A stretch of 64,000 nt of DNA from Novosphingobium colocasiae (GCF_014652555.1 NZ_BMZA01000011.1:1-64000), one strand, 5' to 3'; shown: positions 46,959 through 58,179, counted from the first letter of the stretch. Program-made: numbers and translations. The notes: generated by a model from the letters alone, not told the origin.

Positions 46959-48701
46959 TCACACCAGCGCCTTGGCTTCGTCGTCCATCGTGCCGGCAAC
47001 CACGTCGCCCTGCAGGATCATGTCGGTATGCGCCGCGCCCGAGGGGATCATCGGGAAGCAGTTGGTCAGCTTGGACACGAGGCAATCGACGATGACCGGG
47101 CCGGGATGGTCCATCATCGCGCGAATGCCGTCATCAAGCTGGCTCTCGTTCTCGATGCGAATGCCCTTCCAGCCATAGGCTTCGGCCAGCCGCACGAAAT
47201 CGGGCAGGCTGTCGGAATAGCTTTCCGAATAGCGGCTTTCATACGTCAGCTCCTGCCACTGGCGCACCATCCCCATCCACTCGTTGTTGAGGATGAAGAT
47301 CTTGACCGGCAGGCGATACTGCGTGGCGGTGCCCAGCTCCTGGATGTTCATCTGGATCGAGGCGTCGCCCGCCACGTCGATGACGAGGCTGTCGGGGTTG
47401 CCCAGTTGCGCGCCGATCGCGGCGGGCAGGCCATAACCCATCGTCCCCAGGCCGCCCGAGGTCAGCCACTTGTTCGGCCCGAAGAAGTGGAAGTACTGCG
47501 CCGCCCACATCTGGTGCTGGCCCACTTCGGTGGCGATGATCGGGTCTTTCTCCCGCGTCAGCGCGAACAGCCGCTCCACCGCAAGCTGCGGCATGATCGC
47601 CTTGGGATCGGACGGGTAGGCCAGGCTCTTGCGCGCGCGCCATTCCCCGATCCGCGCTTTCCATGCCGACAGGTCCTGCGGCTTGCGATTGCCCCAGGCC
47701 GCGATGATCTGGTCCAGCACTTGCGCACAGTCGCCGACGATCGGCAGATCGACCGGGACCGTCTTGTTGATCGACGAGCGATCGATATCGATGTGGATCT
47801 TGGTCGAATGCGGGGCGAAGGCGTCGAGCCGGCCGGTCACACGATCATCGAAGCGGGCACCGACGCAGATGATCAGGTCCGCCTGGTTCATCGCCATGTT
47901 CGATTCGTAAGTGCCGTGCATGCCCAGCATGCCCAGCCAGTCGGCATGGTCGGCCGGGAACGCGCCCAGACCCATCAGCGTCGAGGTGAGCGGGGCACCG
48001 GTCAGCGCCTGCAGTTCGCGCAGCAGTTCCGACGCACGCGGGCCGGAATTGATGACGCCGCCGCCGCTGTAGATGATCGGGGCCTTGGCGTTCGCGATCA
48101 GGTCTACCGCCTGGGCGATCTCGTCCTTGCTGCCGGCGGTGCGCGGCGCATAGCGCTGCGGCCGCTGGACAGGCGCATCGGTCCACGGCGCGGTGGCGAC
48201 CTGGACGTCCTTGGGGATATCGATCAGCACCGGGCCGGGGCGGCCGGTGGTGGCGATCTGGAATGCCTCGTCGACGGTCGCGGCAAGCTGGGCCGGGTCC
48301 TTGACCAGGTAATTGTGCTTGGTGCAGTGGCGCGAGATGCCGATGGTATCGGCTTCCTGGAATGCGTCCGAACCGATCAGTGCGGTCGAAACCTGGCCGG
48401 TGATGACCACCAGCGGGATCGAATCCATATAGGCATCGGCGATGCCGGTGATGGCATTGGTCGCGCCGGGGCCCGAGGTGACGAGGACGACACCGGGCTT
48501 GCCGGTGGAACGCGCGTAGCCTTCGGCGGCGTGCACTGCGCCGGCTTCATGGCGCACGAGGATGTGGCGGATGTCGCTGTCGCCGAAGATGGCGTCATAA
48601 ATCGGGAGAACCGCGCCGCCGGGGTAGCCGAATACGAATTCGACGCCCTGCTGCCGCAGAGTTTCAACCAGAATGCTCGCGCCACTGCGCTCTTCCGTCA
48701 C
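46959..48701 (-). CDS. ilvB: Acetolactate synthase large (catalytic) subunit
   Basis: The 580-residue thiamine-diphosphate enzyme makes acetolactate, the first step for valine and leucine. [14 protein letters not shown], catalytic Glu52 in [15 protein letters not shown], and the ThDP motif [17 protein letters not shown] with ILNNEWMG are all seen. It starts the ilvB-ilvH-ilvC run; a GC-rich hairpin lies in its leader. Confidence 0.96.
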   Translation of the reverse strand: MTEERSGASILVETLRQQGVEFVFGYPGGAVLPIYDAIFGDSDIRHILVRHEAGAVHAAEGYARSTGKPGVVLVTSGPGATNAITGIADAYMDSIPLVVITGQVSTALIGSDAFQEADTIGISRHCTKHNYLVKDPAQLAATVDEAFQIATTGRPGPVLIDIPKDVQVATAPWTDAPVQRPQRYAPRTAGSKDEIAQAVDLIANAKAPIIYSGGGVINSGPRASELLRELQALTGAPLTSTLMGLGAFPADHADWLGMLGMHGTYESNMAMNQADLIICVGARFDDRVTGRLDAFAPHSTKIHIDIDRSSINKTVPVDLPIVGDCAQVLDQIIAAWGNRKPQDLSAWKARIGEWRARKSLAYPSDPKAIMPQLAVERLFALTREKDPIIATEVGQHQMWAAQYFHFFGPNKWLTSGGLGTMGYGLPAAIGAQLGNPDSLVIDVAGDASIQMNIQELGTATQYRLPVKIFILNNEWMGMVRQWQELTYESRYSESYSDSLPDFVRLAEAYGWKGIRIENESQLDDGIRAMMDHPGPVIVDCLVSKLTNCFPMIPSGAAHTDMILQGDVVAGTMDDEAKALV

Positions 48702-48818
48702 AACACGTATCCTTCACAAACTCCGGCGCGTCTCCGGCGGGAAACGCTCCTGGTACATGCGCATGATTGGCCGGTTGGGGCATGTCACCCGGAGTCGGCC
48801 GCGCTCTCTAATGAAACC

Positions 48819-48847
48819 GACCCGGCACGACAATGGCCGGCCGGGTC
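48819..48847 (-). promoter_or_regulatory. GC-rich hairpin in the ilvB leader (terminator or attenuator)
   Basis: GACCCGGC pairs with GCCGGGTC (8 base pairs, 13-base loop), followed on the minus strand by GGTTTCATT. It lies between miaA and ilvB. It could terminate miaA or act as an attenuator for ilvB. I found no clear Ile/Leu/Val-rich leader peptide, so attenuation is not proven. Confidence 0.5.
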
Positions 48848-48896
48848 AGCCCTCTCCTCCCTGCATACTTCCATCAGCGGGGTTGGCGCGTCTCTA

Positions 48897-48920
48897 GTTG
48901 ACGGGAAATGTTACGTCAAC
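48897..48920. promoter_or_regulatory. Small inverted repeat at the miaA 3' end
   Basis: GTTGACG and CGTCAAC form a 7-base inverted repeat around GGAAATGTTA, overlapping the miaA stop. Role unknown; a transcript-end hairpin is possible. Confidence 0.4.
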
Positions 48921-49882
48921 CCAAATGAACGAAATAAAATTACTCGCAGAGAATGTGTGTCGAAATTATCATATTCAAGGCACGGCCAATCGGCGGGCGG
49001 CTGATGGCGCAGCCAGGTGAACTGGCGCTTGGCATATTGGCGGGTGGATTGCGCCGCAGCGGCGGCTGCCGCCTCCAGCGACGAATCGCCTGCGATGTGG
49101 CGGGCCAGTTCCGGCACGCCGATCGCGCGCATGACGGGCAGGGCAGGGTCCAGATCGCGCGCCAGCAACGCCCGCACCTCGTCCAGCGCGCCGCGCGCCA
49201 TCATCGTCGAGAAACGCAGGTCGCATCGGGCATACAGGGCTTGGCGTTCGGGCAGCAGGATCGCCGGAAACAGCGTGACCGCCGCGCCGATGCCGCCTTG
49301 CGTCTGCGCCTGCCAGCGCGCCAGCGGCTGCCCGGTCGATCGCACCACTTCGAGCGCGCGGGCGATCCGCGCGCTGTCGGCGGAGGAGAGGCGGGCCGCC
49401 CGATCCGGATCCTCGACGGCAAGAGCGGCGTAGGCTTCAGTGACGGGCAGGGCGCGCACCACCTCGCGGACGGCCGGATCGATGGCGGGCACCGGGGCGA
49501 TGCCGTCCAGCAGGGTGCGGATATAGAGCCCGGTCCCGCCGACCAGGATCGGGACGCTACCGGCAGCGTGGACAGCGGCGATCTCTTCGCGCGCGGCGCG
49601 GGCCCAGTCGGCGGCGGAACACGCCTGTGCCCCGTCCCACGCGCCAAACAGCCGGTGATCGATGCCGCCCATCTCTTCGGCAGAGGGGCGCGCGCTCAGC
49701 ACCCGCAAGTCGGCATACACCTGCGAACTGTCGGCGTTGACGATCACTGCCCGCCGCCCCCGGCACTCCAGTTCCTGCGCCAGCGCGACGGCACAATCGC
49801 TCTTGCCGCTCGCCGTCGGCCCTGCGATGAGCGCCAGCGGCGGACGCTTGCCGCAGTCATCGAGGATGGAATTGGTGCTCAT
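48911..49882 (-). CDS. miaA: tRNA dimethylallyltransferase
   Basis: The 323-residue enzyme adds a dimethylallyl group to A37 of tRNAs reading UNN codons. The P-loop GPTASGKS (21-28), the NADSSQVY motif, VGGTGLYIRTLLDG and the C-terminal QSTRQYAKRQFTWLRH are typical. Its 5' end overlaps that of serB by 17 bases in divergent orientation. Confidence 0.95.
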   Translation of the reverse strand: MSTNSILDDCGKRPPLALIAGPTASGKSDCAVALAQELECRGRRAVIVNADSSQVYADLRVLSARPSAEEMGGIDHRLFGAWDGAQACSAADWARAAREEIAAVHAAGSVPILVGGTGLYIRTLLDGIAPVPAIDPAVREVVRALPVTEAYAALAVEDPDRAARLSSADSARIARALEVVRSTGQPLARWQAQTQGGIGAAVTLFPAILLPERQALYARCDLRFSTMMARGALDEVRALLARDLDPALPVMRAIGVPELARHIAGDSSLEAAAAAAAQSTRQYAKRQFTWLRHQPPADWPCLEYDNFDTHSLRVILFRSFGLT

Positions 49883-50768
49883 TGCCCGGCTGATAGCAGA
49901 ACCGGATCATCTCTCCGCAAGAATCGACGCCGCCCGCGCGGACATGGAAAGCGCCGGCATCAGCCTGGCGAGCGCGGCGATGCTCGATTTCCGGGGCGAC
50001 ACCATGCAGATCGCTTCGCCAGACAATGACGCGGCCGCTTTCCGCGCGGCGATCGATGCCCATTTCGACGGCACGGACGGCCTTGTCACCGATCACGAAC
50101 CGGTCATCCCCCACGTGTTTATCTCGGATATGGATTCGACCATGATCGGGCAGGAATGCATCGATGAACTCGCCGATTTCGCCGGGCTGAAAGCGAAGAT
50201 TGCCGATATCACCGAACGCGCGATGCAGGGCGAGCTCGATTTCGTCGCCGCGCTGCGCGAACGGGTCGGGCTGCTGGCGGGGCTGTCCGTTTCGGCTATC
50301 GATCAGTGTCTTGCCGAACGCATCCGCCCCATGCCGGGAGCCCGGGTGCTGGTTGAAACGCTGAAGCGGCTTGGCTGCCGCACCGTTCTGGTCACTGGCG
50401 GTTTCCACCACTTCGCCGATCCGGTGGGGGCGATGCTGGGGTTCGATGCCGTCGTGGGCAACCGTCTGGAGGTCGCCGACGGCAAGCTGACCGGCGGCCT
50501 CGTCGGCGGGATCGTCGACAGTGCGGTCAAGAAGGCGACGCTGCTGGCAGAGGTCGCGGCGGCGGGCGGCGATGCCGGGCTGAATGTGGTCAGCCTCGCC
50601 ACCGGCGATGGGGCCAACGATATCCCGATGCTGGAAGCGGCCAGCTACGGCGTGGCCTATCACGCCAAGCCCAAGGCCCGGCAGGCCGCCAATGGCTGGA
50701 TCGACACCGGAGACCTGACCAGCGTGCTCAAGCTGCTGGGCATTCCCGAACGCGACTGGGCAGTGTAG
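49866..50768 (+). CDS. serB: Phosphoserine phosphatase
   Basis: This HAD enzyme removes phosphate from phosphoserine. The nucleophile Asp88 lies in DMDSTMIGQECIDELA, the TGGFHHFADPVG helix and GDGANDIPMLEAASYGVAYH follow, all diagnostic. The 300-residue length includes an N-terminal ACT-like half. ATG 49866 is adjacent to GAGG, so TTG 49872 or GTG 49875 could be used instead. It is divergent from and overlaps miaA. Confidence 0.94.
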   Translation: MELVLIARLIAEPDHLSARIDAARADMESAGISLASAAMLDFRGDTMQIASPDNDAAAFRAAIDAHFDGTDGLVTDHEPVIPHVFISDMDSTMIGQECIDELADFAGLKAKIADITERAMQGELDFVAALRERVGLLAGLSVSAIDQCLAERIRPMPGARVLVETLKRLGCRTVLVTGGFHHFADPVGAMLGFDAVVGNRLEVADGKLTGGLVGGIVDSAVKKATLLAEVAAAGGDAGLNVVSLATGDGANDIPMLEAASYGVAYHAKPKARQAANGWIDTGDLTSVLKLLGIPERDWAV

Positions 50769-50799
50769 GCCGAACCGACTGGAACGGGACGGGGACGCG

Positions 50800-51432
50800 A
50801 TGACGAGCAAGATCAAGCACCCGCGCTACATACTGTTCCTCGCCGTGTTCGCAATCAGCGGCCCGGCGTTCGCGGCCCTGATCCCTTGGGGCGAGGCGCT
50901 GGTGGCCGGGTTCGATCTGGCGGTGCTGGTGTTCATCCTGTCCTGCGTCCCGCTGTGGCGGCGTTCCGGCCCCGACGCGATCCGCCGGCAGGCCGAGCGC
51001 GACGATGCCGGCCAGGTCATGCTGCTGCTGCTGAGCGGCGTCATCAGCGTGGTGGCGCTGGCGGCACTGACCCAGCTCATCCTCGAAAAGCAGGTGCTGG
51101 GGGCGGGGGAGATTGCGCTGCTGGTCTGCACGCTGCTGGCAAGCTGGACGTTCACGAACCTGGTGCTGACGTTCCACTATGCCCGGCTCTACTACACCGC
51201 GCATGACGGTGGCGATTGCCAGGGGCTGGACTTTCCGGGCGACGACGAGCCCGATTTCTCCGATTTCGTGAACTTCGCCTTCGTCATCGGCATGACCTGC
51301 CAGACCGCCGACATCGAGATAACCGGCCGCCACATGCGCCGCGTGGCAACCTTCCACGGCCTGTTCGCCTTTGCCTTCAACCTCGGGATTTTGGCGCTGA
51401 CCGTGAATGTGCTGGCTTCAGGGGCGGGGTAG
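50800..51432 (+). CDS. DUF1345 membrane protein
   Basis: The 210-residue protein has about five hydrophobic segments and the DUF1345 signature (LASWTFTNLVLTFHYARLYY, GLDFPGDDEPDFSDFVNFAF, VIGMTCQTADIEITGRHMRR). It resides in the inner membrane; its function is unknown. It follows serB after 31 bases. Confidence 0.88.
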   Translation: MTSKIKHPRYILFLAVFAISGPAFAALIPWGEALVAGFDLAVLVFILSCVPLWRRSGPDAIRRQAERDDAGQVMLLLLSGVISVVALAALTQLILEKQVLGAGEIALLVCTLLASWTFTNLVLTFHYARLYYTAHDGGDCQGLDFPGDDEPDFSDFVNFAFVIGMTCQTADIEITGRHMRRVATFHGLFAFAFNLGILALTVNVLASGAG

Positions 51433-51496
51433 GGGCGGCCGTGGCAGGCCCACCCCGCTGCGACTAAGGTTCGCCCAAGGCTCACCAAGTCTCGCT

Positions 51497-51518
51497 CCCC
51501 TCCCGCCTGCGGGAGGGG
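51497..51518. terminator. GC hairpin between convergent genes
   Basis: CCCCTCCCGC and GCGGGAGGGG pair exactly around a 2-base loop, between DUF1345 (rightward) and DUF72 (leftward). It probably acts as a bidirectional transcript end, and shares the CCTCCC/GGGAGG core with the repeat at 40174. Confidence 0.55.
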
Positions 51519-51552
51519 CTGGGGGTGGATACTTTTCAGGCCTTCGGGTGGG

Positions 51553-52299
51553 TCAATTCAACCTTGCGATCAGCGCCTGCCCCGCAGCAGGATTGCGCTC
51601 CTTGGCACCGGAAATGAAGAACACATAGGCGTCGCCACCCTTGGACCATTCGCGGGCCTTGTCCGCCCAGCGATCGAGCGCCTTCTCGTCATACCCCGTC
51701 GGACAATCGGCCGTCGCCCGTTGCAGGCGGGCGTAGCTGAAATCGGCGGTCCGCTCGTCGATCTGCGGGAATTGGTCATGGTCCGCGAAGACAACCGCCA
51801 TGTTGCGCGATCGGGCAAGGTCGATGAAGGCGGGATCGCGAAAGCTTTCGTGCCGCACTTCCAGCGCATGACGCAGCGCCGTGCCGTCCTGTGCATCGGG
51901 CAGCAGATCCAGAAAGCGGGCAAAGTCCTCGCGATCGAAATGCTTGGTGGCCATGAACTGCCACAGGATCGGGCCGAGCCGGTCATCCAGCCGGGTGAAG
52001 CCCTGGGTCAGGAATTTCTCTATCGATTCCGCGCCGTCGGCCAGCACCTTGCGATTGGTGCAGAACCGCGATGCCTTGAGGCTGAACCGGAAACCTTCGG
52101 GAACGGCAGCAGCCCAGTTGGCGAAGCTTTCGGCCTTCTGCCGGCCGTAATAGGTCGCGTTGATCTCGATCGCGGTCAGGTGCTGCCCGGCGTATTCGAG
52201 TTCACGCTTTTGCGGCAGCCCTTCGGGATAGAAGGCCCCGCCACGCCAGGGCTCATAGGTCCATCCGCCGATGCCGACACGGATGGACCCGGAACTCAT
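51553..52299 (-). CDS. DUF72 (YecE-like) protein
   Basis: The 248-residue protein has the DUF72 TIM-barrel pattern: [54 protein letters not shown] and YARLQRA. It is coupled to purL by an ATGA overlap. The function of DUF72 is not established; roles linked to RNA or to iron-sulfur have been suggested for the family. Confidence 0.9.
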   Translation of the reverse strand: MSSGSIRVGIGGWTYEPWRGGAFYPEGLPQKRELEYAGQHLTAIEINATYYGRQKAESFANWAAAVPEGFRFSLKASRFCTNRKVLADGAESIEKFLTQGFTRLDDRLGPILWQFMATKHFDREDFARFLDLLPDAQDGTALRHALEVRHESFRDPAFIDLARSRNMAVVFADHDQFPQIDERTADFSYARLQRATADCPTGYDEKALDRWADKAREWSKGGDAYVFFISGAKERNPAAGQALIARLN

Positions 52300-54455
52300 C
52301 CTTCCATCCAGTCGCGGAAGAAGGCGTCGTTGGCTTCGCGCAGCGCGGCGATCTCCACCCCGGCAACGGCGGAGCCGCCGACGGTGCCGATCTTGACCGC
52401 ACCCGGCAGTGCCGTCCCCGCCGGGACAGTCACGATATAGCGCGATTGGTCCTCGCCGAACGCCTGCGCGGTTGTGAGGGCCGCGTCGAGCGTGCAGCCG
52501 AGGTTGCCGGCCAGCGCCATTTCCGCCAGCGCGACCAGCAGGCCGCCGTCGCTGATGTCATGGACGGCGGTAACGTGGCCGTCCTTTATCCATCCGCGCA
52601 CGGTCGCGCCGTTGGCGGCTTCGGCCTTGAGGTCGACGTGGGGCGGTTCGCCCGCTTCGGCCCCGGTGATTTCGCGCAGCCACAGAGATTGGCCCAGGTG
52701 CGTGCCTTCGCCGCCCAGCACCAGGATGTCCTCGCCCGCCGCCTTGAAGGCAATCGTTGCCATCTGGTCATGATCCGCCAGCAGGCCGACGCCGCCGATC
52801 GCCGGGGTCGGCAGGATGGCCGAGCCGCCGCCGGTGGCCTTGCTCTCGTTGTAGAGCGAGACGTTGCCCGAGACGATCGGATAGTCGAGCGCGCGGCAGG
52901 CATCGCCCATGCCGTTCAGGCAGCCGACGATCTGCGCCATGATCTGCGGGCGCTGCGGATTGGCGAAGTTCAGGCAGTTGGTGATCGCCAGCGGCAGGCC
53001 GCCGACGGCGCTGATGTTGCGATAGGTTTCGGCCACCGCCTGCTTGCCGCCTTCGTAAGGATCGGCGTAGCAATAGCGCGGCGCGCAGTCGGTGCTGATC
53101 GCCAGCGCCTTGCGCGTGCCGTGGACCCGCACCACCGCCGCATCGCCGCCGGACTTCTGCATGGTGTCCGCGCCGACCTGGCTATCGTACTGCTGCCAGA
53201 TCCACGCCCGGCTGGCGAGATCGGCGCTGCCCATCAGCGTCAGCAGGTCCGCGCCGATATCGGCGCTCTCGGCCACCTCGCCCAGCGCCGGAACGGCAGC
53301 CCATTCGCGGTATTCTTCGGGCGAGACATAAGGCCGCTCATACTCGGGGGCTTCGTCCGCCAGCGGGCCGAGCGGGATGTCGCAGACCACTTCGCCGTTG
53401 AATTCCAGCACCATGTGGCCGGTATCGGTCACTTCGCCGATCACCGCGAAATCCAGCTCCCACTTGCGGAAGATCGCCTCGGCCATGGCTTCCTTGCCCG
53501 GCTGGAGGACCATCAGCATGCGTTCCTGCGATTCGGACAGCATCATCTCGTAAGGCGTCATCGCCTCTTCGCGGCACGGCACCTTGTTCATGTCGAGCCG
53601 GATGCCCGCGCCGCCCTTGCTGGCCATTTCGACCGAGGAGGAGGTGAGGCCGGCCGCGCCCATGTCCTGGATCGCGACGATGGCGTCGGTCGCCATGAGC
53701 TCCAGGCAGGCCTCGATCAGCAGCTTCTCGGTGAAGGGATCGCCCACCTGCACGGTCGGCCGCTTCTCGTCGCTGTGCTCGTCGAAGTCGGCGCTGGCCA
53801 TCGTCGCGCCGTGGATGCCGTCGCGGCCGGTCTTGGAGCCGACGTAGACGATCGGATTGCCGAGGCCCGTGGCGGCGCAGTAGAAGATCTTGTCGGTATC
53901 CGCCACGCCCACGGTCATCGCGTTGACGAGGATGTTGCCGTCATAGGCCTTGTGGAAGTTGGTCTCGCCACCCACCGTCGGCACGCCCACGCAGTTGCCG
54001 TATCCACCGATCCCGGCGACGACGCCCTGCACCAGATGCTTCATCTTGGGGTGATCGGGCCGGCCAAAGCGCAGCGCGTTCATGTTGGCGACCGGGCGCG
54101 CGCCCATCGTGAACACGTCGCGCAGGATGCCCCCCACGCCGGTTGCCGCGCCCTGATAAGGCTCGATGTAGCTGGGGTGGTTGTGGCTCTCCATCTTGAA
54201 GATGGCGGCCTGTCCATCGCCGATGTCGATCACCCCGGCGTTCTCGCCCGGTCCCTGGATCACCCAGGGTGCTTGCGTCGGCAGCTTCTTCAGATGGAAC
54301 CGGCTCGACTTGTACGAGCAATGCTCGGACCACATGACCGAGAAGATGCCCAGCTCGACCAGGTTGGGTTCGCGACCCAGCGCATGGAGCACGCGCTCGT
54401 ATTCTTCGGGGTTGAGGCCATGCGCCTCGACGACGTCAGGGGTGATTCCGCTCAT
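52296..54455 (-). CDS. purL: Phosphoribosylformylglycinamidine synthase subunit PurL
   Basis: This 719-residue ATP-dependent enzyme makes FGAM in purine synthesis. The start [20 protein letters not shown], the [12 protein letters not shown] and [10 protein letters not shown] region, [13 protein letters not shown], and the C-terminal AIR-synthase-like domain ([17 protein letters not shown]) are those of small-type PurL. The open frame upstream to 54683 has no family match. DUF72 follows with overlap. Confidence 0.96.
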   Translation of the reverse strand: MSGITPDVVEAHGLNPEEYERVLHALGREPNLVELGIFSVMWSEHCSYKSSRFHLKKLPTQAPWVIQGPGENAGVIDIGDGQAAIFKMESHNHPSYIEPYQGAATGVGGILRDVFTMGARPVANMNALRFGRPDHPKMKHLVQGVVAGIGGYGNCVGVPTVGGETNFHKAYDGNILVNAMTVGVADTDKIFYCAATGLGNPIVYVGSKTGRDGIHGATMASADFDEHSDEKRPTVQVGDPFTEKLLIEACLELMATDAIVAIQDMGAAGLTSSSVEMASKGGAGIRLDMNKVPCREEAMTPYEMMLSESQERMLMVLQPGKEAMAEAIFRKWELDFAVIGEVTDTGHMVLEFNGEVVCDIPLGPLADEAPEYERPYVSPEEYREWAAVPALGEVAESADIGADLLTLMGSADLASRAWIWQQYDSQVGADTMQKSGGDAAVVRVHGTRKALAISTDCAPRYCYADPYEGGKQAVAETYRNISAVGGLPLAITNCLNFANPQRPQIMAQIVGCLNGMGDACRALDYPIVSGNVSLYNESKATGGGSAILPTPAIGGVGLLADHDQMATIAFKAAGEDILVLGGEGTHLGQSLWLREITGAEAGEPPHVDLKAEAANGATVRGWIKDGHVTAVHDISDGGLLVALAEMALAGNLGCTLDAALTTAQAFGEDQSRYIVTVPAGTALPGAVKIGTVGGSAVAGVEIAALREANDAFFRDWMEG

Positions 54456-54570
54456 GGGTTCGCGCCTTAGCCTCGTCCTATAGCGCGCGCTAGGGGGTGA
54501 GGGGCCTGCCGCCGCATAACCGCCAATGCCCCGCTTGACCGCAAACCGGCGGACGGCCATTGCTGTCGGC

Positions 54571-54825
54571 ATGACCGATGCCAGCGCCCAGATCGCCGAG
54601 ATGACTTTCGAAGATGCCCTCAAGGCGCTGGAGGATATCGTGCGGCGGCTGGAAAGCGGGGACGCGACGCTCGACGATTCCATCTCGCTTTACGAGCAGG
54701 GCGAGAAACTGCGCCTGCATTGCCAGCAGCGGCTCGACGCGGCGCAGGCGCGGATCGAACGGGTGGTGCAGGGCGCGGACGGCCAGCCTGCCGGCACCCA
54801 GCCGTTCGACGCGGCGGACCGCTGA
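54571..54825 (+). CDS. xseB: Exodeoxyribonuclease VII small subunit
   Basis: The 84-residue helical protein has the XseB pattern ([37 protein letters not shown]). ATG 54571 matches typical family starts, although the ribosome site is weak. It overlaps ispA by one base (TGATG), an arrangement common in proteobacteria. Confidence 0.93.
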   Translation: MTDASAQIAEMTFEDALKALEDIVRRLESGDATLDDSISLYEQGEKLRLHCQQRLDAAQARIERVVQGADGQPAGTQPFDAADR

Positions 54826-55736
54826 TGGTGGACGCGCCGGCCACCCGGTCCGATCTTCTCGTTGACGAGCTGGAACGAATCGCGCGTGACATCGATGGCT
54901 TCTTCGACGCGGTGCTCAGCGTGCCTGACGATCCGCGCGCCCGGCTTTATGAAGCGATGCGGCACGCGGCGATTGGCGGCGGCAAGCGGCTGCGGCCGCT
55001 GCTGGTGATGGCGACGGCGGAAATGTTCGGCGTCGGCCGCGAAAGCGCGCTGCGCGTGGGCGCGGCGATCGAGGCGATCCACGTCTATTCGCTGGTCCAT
55101 GACGATCTGCCCTGCATGGATGACGATGCCCTGCGGCACGGCAAGGCCACCGTCCACGTCGCGTTCGACGATGCGACGGCGGTGCTGGCGGGCGATTCGC
55201 TGCACGCCCTGGCGTTCGACCTGCTCGCCGATCCCGCCACCAGCGCCGATCCGTTCGTGCGGATCGAACTGGTGCGCACGCTGGCGGCGGCCAGCGGGGT
55301 TCAGGGCATGGCCGGCGGGCAGATGATGGATATCGTCGCCGAAACCCGCACCTTCGATCTGCAGACGGTAACCCGGCTGCAGCAGCTCAAGACCGGGGCG
55401 CTGCTGGGCGCGGCGGTGGAGATGGGGGCGATCCTGGGGCGGCTGCCGCCCGAAGGTCGCACGCACCTGCGCGGCTATGCCCGCGATATCGGCCTTGCCT
55501 TCCAGATCGTCGATGACCTGATCGATCACGAGGGCGATGCGGCGCTGGCCGGCAAGGCGGTGGGCAAGGATGCGGCGGCGGGCAAGCAGACCTTCGTGTC
55601 GCTGCTGGGGGCCGATCGCGCCCGCGATCAGGCGTTCGCGCTGGTCGATCAGGCGGTCTCGCACCTGGCGCAACACGGGGCCGAGGCGGATCTTCTGCGC
55701 GCGTTGGCGCGCTTCATTGTCGAAAGAGACCATTGA
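54825..55736 (+). CDS. ispA: Farnesyl-diphosphate synthase
   Basis: The 303-residue prenyltransferase makes farnesyl diphosphate. The first Asp-rich motif DDLPCMDDD lies near 93-101, the second is DDLIDHEGD, and GGKRLRPLL is upstream. The short 4-residue insertion in the first motif is typical of IspA. It sits between xseB and coaD with one-base overlaps on both sides. Confidence 0.94.
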   Translation: MVDAPATRSDLLVDELERIARDIDGFFDAVLSVPDDPRARLYEAMRHAAIGGGKRLRPLLVMATAEMFGVGRESALRVGAAIEAIHVYSLVHDDLPCMDDDALRHGKATVHVAFDDATAVLAGDSLHALAFDLLADPATSADPFVRIELVRTLAAASGVQGMAGGQMMDIVAETRTFDLQTVTRLQQLKTGALLGAAVEMGAILGRLPPEGRTHLRGYARDIGLAFQIVDDLIDHEGDAALAGKAVGKDAAAGKQTFVSLLGADRARDQAFALVDQAVSHLAQHGAEADLLRALARFIVERDH

Positions 55737-56260
55737 TGAGCAATCCGCGGGGGGAACGGATCGGTGTCTATCCAGGCACGTTCGATCCGATCACGAAAGG
55801 GCATGCCGATATCATCCGGCGCGGTGCCAAGCTGGTTGACCGGCTGATCATCGGCGTCACCACCAATCCGTCGAAAAACCCGCTGTTCACCCCGGCCGAA
55901 CGCATCGCCATGGTCGAGCGCGAGGTTGCCGAAATGGGCATCGAAAACGTCGGCGTGGTCGGCTTCAACGCGCTGCTGATGAAGTTCGCGGAAAAGCAGG
56001 GCGCGAACGTGATCGTGCGCGGCCTGCGCGCGGTCGCGGACTTCGAATACGAATACCAGATGGCCGGCATGAACCAGCAGCTCAACCCCAAGATCGAGAC
56101 CGTGTTCCTGATGGCCGACGTCAGCCTGCAGCCGATCGCGTCCAAGCTGGTCAAGGAAATCGCCATGTTCGGCGGCGATATCACCCGCTTCGTCAGCGCC
56201 GAGGTCCGCAAGGACGTGGTCGAGCGGGTGGAGGCCAACGGCCTGATGGGCGATTACTGA
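55736..56260 (+). CDS. coaD: Pantetheine-phosphate adenylyltransferase
   Basis: The 174-residue nucleotidyltransferase adds AMP to phosphopantetheine in CoA synthesis. YPGTFDPITKGHADII, VGVTTNPSKNPLF-type region and GLRAVADFEYEYQMAGMN are typical. The start overlaps the ispA stop in TGATG. Confidence 0.95.
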   Translation: MSNPRGERIGVYPGTFDPITKGHADIIRRGAKLVDRLIIGVTTNPSKNPLFTPAERIAMVEREVAEMGIENVGVVGFNALLMKFAEKQGANVIVRGLRAVADFEYEYQMAGMNQQLNPKIETVFLMADVSLQPIASKLVKEIAMFGGDITRFVSAEVRKDVVERVEANGLMGDY

Positions 56261-56365
56261 GCGGCGGCCTGCCGAAACACCTTAATGAATCCGTTCATTG
56301 TCACGTCAGCGCCTTGGCTCTATCTGCGCTGCGATCAAGATGCGCACCATGGTTGAGAGAAGCAG

Positions 56366-57058
56366 ATGAAATTTCGCCTGATTGCCGCTGCTGCCCTGTT
56401 TGCCTCGACCGGTTTGATGGCCCCGGCGCTGGCCGCCAAGGACAAGACGCCGGCCCCGGTCACCCCCGCCGCGCCCGCCTTGCCGACGGTGGTGGACACG
56501 GACCAGTCGCACCAGCCCGAGAACGTGCTGATCCTCGATCTGTCGAACGGCGGCCGGGTGGCGATCCGGCTGATGCCGGAATGGGCCCCCCACCATGTCG
56601 AGCGGATCAAGACGCTGGTGTCGCAAGGGTTCTACAACGGCCAGATCTTCCACCGCGTGATCGACGGCTTCATGGCGCAGACCGGCGACCCCACCGGCAC
56701 CGGGCAGGGCGGTTCGCCGCTGCCCGATCTCCAGGCCGAATTCAACGCCATGCCGCACTTGCGCGGCACGGTTTCGATGGCGCGCACGGCGGAACCGAAC
56801 AGCGCGAACAGCCAGTTCTTCATCGTATTCTATCCGCGCTTCGCGCTCGATCACAAATATACCGTGTTCGGCCGGGTGATCGCGGGCATGCAATACGTCG
56901 ATGCCATCCATCGCGGCGAACCGCCGGCGGACCCCACGAAGATCGTCCAGGCCTCGCTCGCTTCGCAGAACCTGGCGGCTCCCCCGGCGCAGACCGCTCC
57001 GGTCGCTCCGGCGGCTCCGGTCACCGCCAGCCAGCTCAGCAATTCCAGGTCGGACTGA
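56366..57058 (+). CDS. Secreted cyclophilin-type peptidyl-prolyl isomerase
   Basis: The 230-residue protein has a signal peptide (near ALA/AKDK), a proline/alanine linker, then a cyclophilin domain with [40 protein letters not shown] and [12 protein letters not shown]. It should fold proteins in the periplasm. The C-terminal tail is Pro/Ala-rich. Confidence 0.93.
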   Translation: MKFRLIAAAALFASTGLMAPALAAKDKTPAPVTPAAPALPTVVDTDQSHQPENVLILDLSNGGRVAIRLMPEWAPHHVERIKTLVSQGFYNGQIFHRVIDGFMAQTGDPTGTGQGGSPLPDLQAEFNAMPHLRGTVSMARTAEPNSANSQFFIVFYPRFALDHKYTVFGRVIAGMQYVDAIHRGEPPADPTKIVQASLASQNLAAPPAQTAPVAPAAPVTASQLSNSRSD

Positions 57059-57074
57059 ACCGGACCTTCCGCTG

Positions 57075-58103
57075 ATGCGGGTTGACCTGTTCGACTTCGA
57101 CCTGCCGCCAGAGCGCATCGCCTTGCGCCCGGTGCGCCCGCGCGATGCCGCGCGCATGCTGGTGGCCGCCGGCGATGCCCCCTTGCGCGATGCCCACGTC
57201 CGCGATCTGCCCGCGCTGCTGCGCGCAGGCGATGTGCTGGTGTTCAACGATACTCGGGTCATCCCCGCCCAGCTTGAGGGCACGCGCGGCCAGGCGCGGA
57301 TCGGGGCCACGCTACACAAGCGGCTGGACCTGCGCCGCTGGCAGGCATTCGTGCGCAACGCCAAGCGGCTGAAGGAGGGTGACGAGATCGCCTTTCCCGC
57401 CGGCGTCACCGCCACCGCCGAAGCGCGGCACGAAGACGGCAGCATCACCCTCGCGTTCCACGGTGAAGAGCCGGTCGAAGTCCTGCTCGAACGCGCCGGG
57501 CGCATGCCGCTGCCCCCCTACATCGCCGGCAAGCGCGCGACCGACGAGGCCGACCGCAGCGATTACCAGACCATGTTCGCCGCCCGCGACGGCGCGGTGG
57601 CCGCGCCCACCGCCTCGCTCCATTTCACCCCGGACCTCATCGCCGCGCTCGACGCGGCGGGCATCGGCCGCGAGACGCTGACCCTCCATGTCGGTGCCGG
57701 CACCTTCCTGCCGGTCAAGGCCGAGGATACCGCCGAACACAAAATGCACGCCGAATGGGGCCGGATCGACGCCGATACCGCCCAGCGCCTCAACGCCGCC
57801 CGCGCCGCCGGCGGCCGCATCATCGCCGCCGGCACCACCGCCCTGCGCCTCCTCGAAAGCGCCGCCACCCCGGACGGCACCATCGCCCCCTTCGAAGGCG
57901 ACACCGCGATCTTCATCACCCCCGGCTACCGCTTCCGCGCGATCGACGGCCTAATGACCAACTTCCACCTGCCGAAATCGACGCTGTTCATGCTGGTGAG
58001 CGCGCTGATGGGGCTGGAGCGGATGCAGGCGGTCTATGCCCATGCGATCGGGGAGGGATATCGGTTCTACAGCTATGGGGACAGTTCGCTGCTGTTGCCG
58101 TGA
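57075..58103 (+). CDS. queA: S-adenosylmethionine:tRNA ribosyltransferase-isomerase
   Basis: The 342-residue enzyme makes epoxyqueuosine in tRNA. The start [55 protein letters not shown] and [14 protein letters not shown] are typical. The reading frame is intact, but the region 57813-58103 is repeated, with about 8 percent differences and a frameshift, at 58469-58763. The 3' half is unusually rich in GCC codons, suggesting its end may have been replaced. Confidence 0.95.
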   Translation: MRVDLFDFDLPPERIALRPVRPRDAARMLVAAGDAPLRDAHVRDLPALLRAGDVLVFNDTRVIPAQLEGTRGQARIGATLHKRLDLRRWQAFVRNAKRLKEGDEIAFPAGVTATAEARHEDGSITLAFHGEEPVEVLLERAGRMPLPPYIAGKRATDEADRSDYQTMFAARDGAVAAPTASLHFTPDLIAALDAAGIGRETLTLHVGAGTFLPVKAEDTAEHKMHAEWGRIDADTAQRLNAARAAGGRIIAAGTTALRLLESAATPDGTIAPFEGDTAIFITPGYRFRAIDGLMTNFHLPKSTLFMLVSALMGLERMQAVYAHAIGEGYRFYSYGDSSLLLP

Positions 58104-58179
58104 AGGCGGAGCCGATAACGAACTTTGCTAAATATCGTTATCAGGGTACCATGGCTGGCGATCATGCCGGAGCTCTGCC

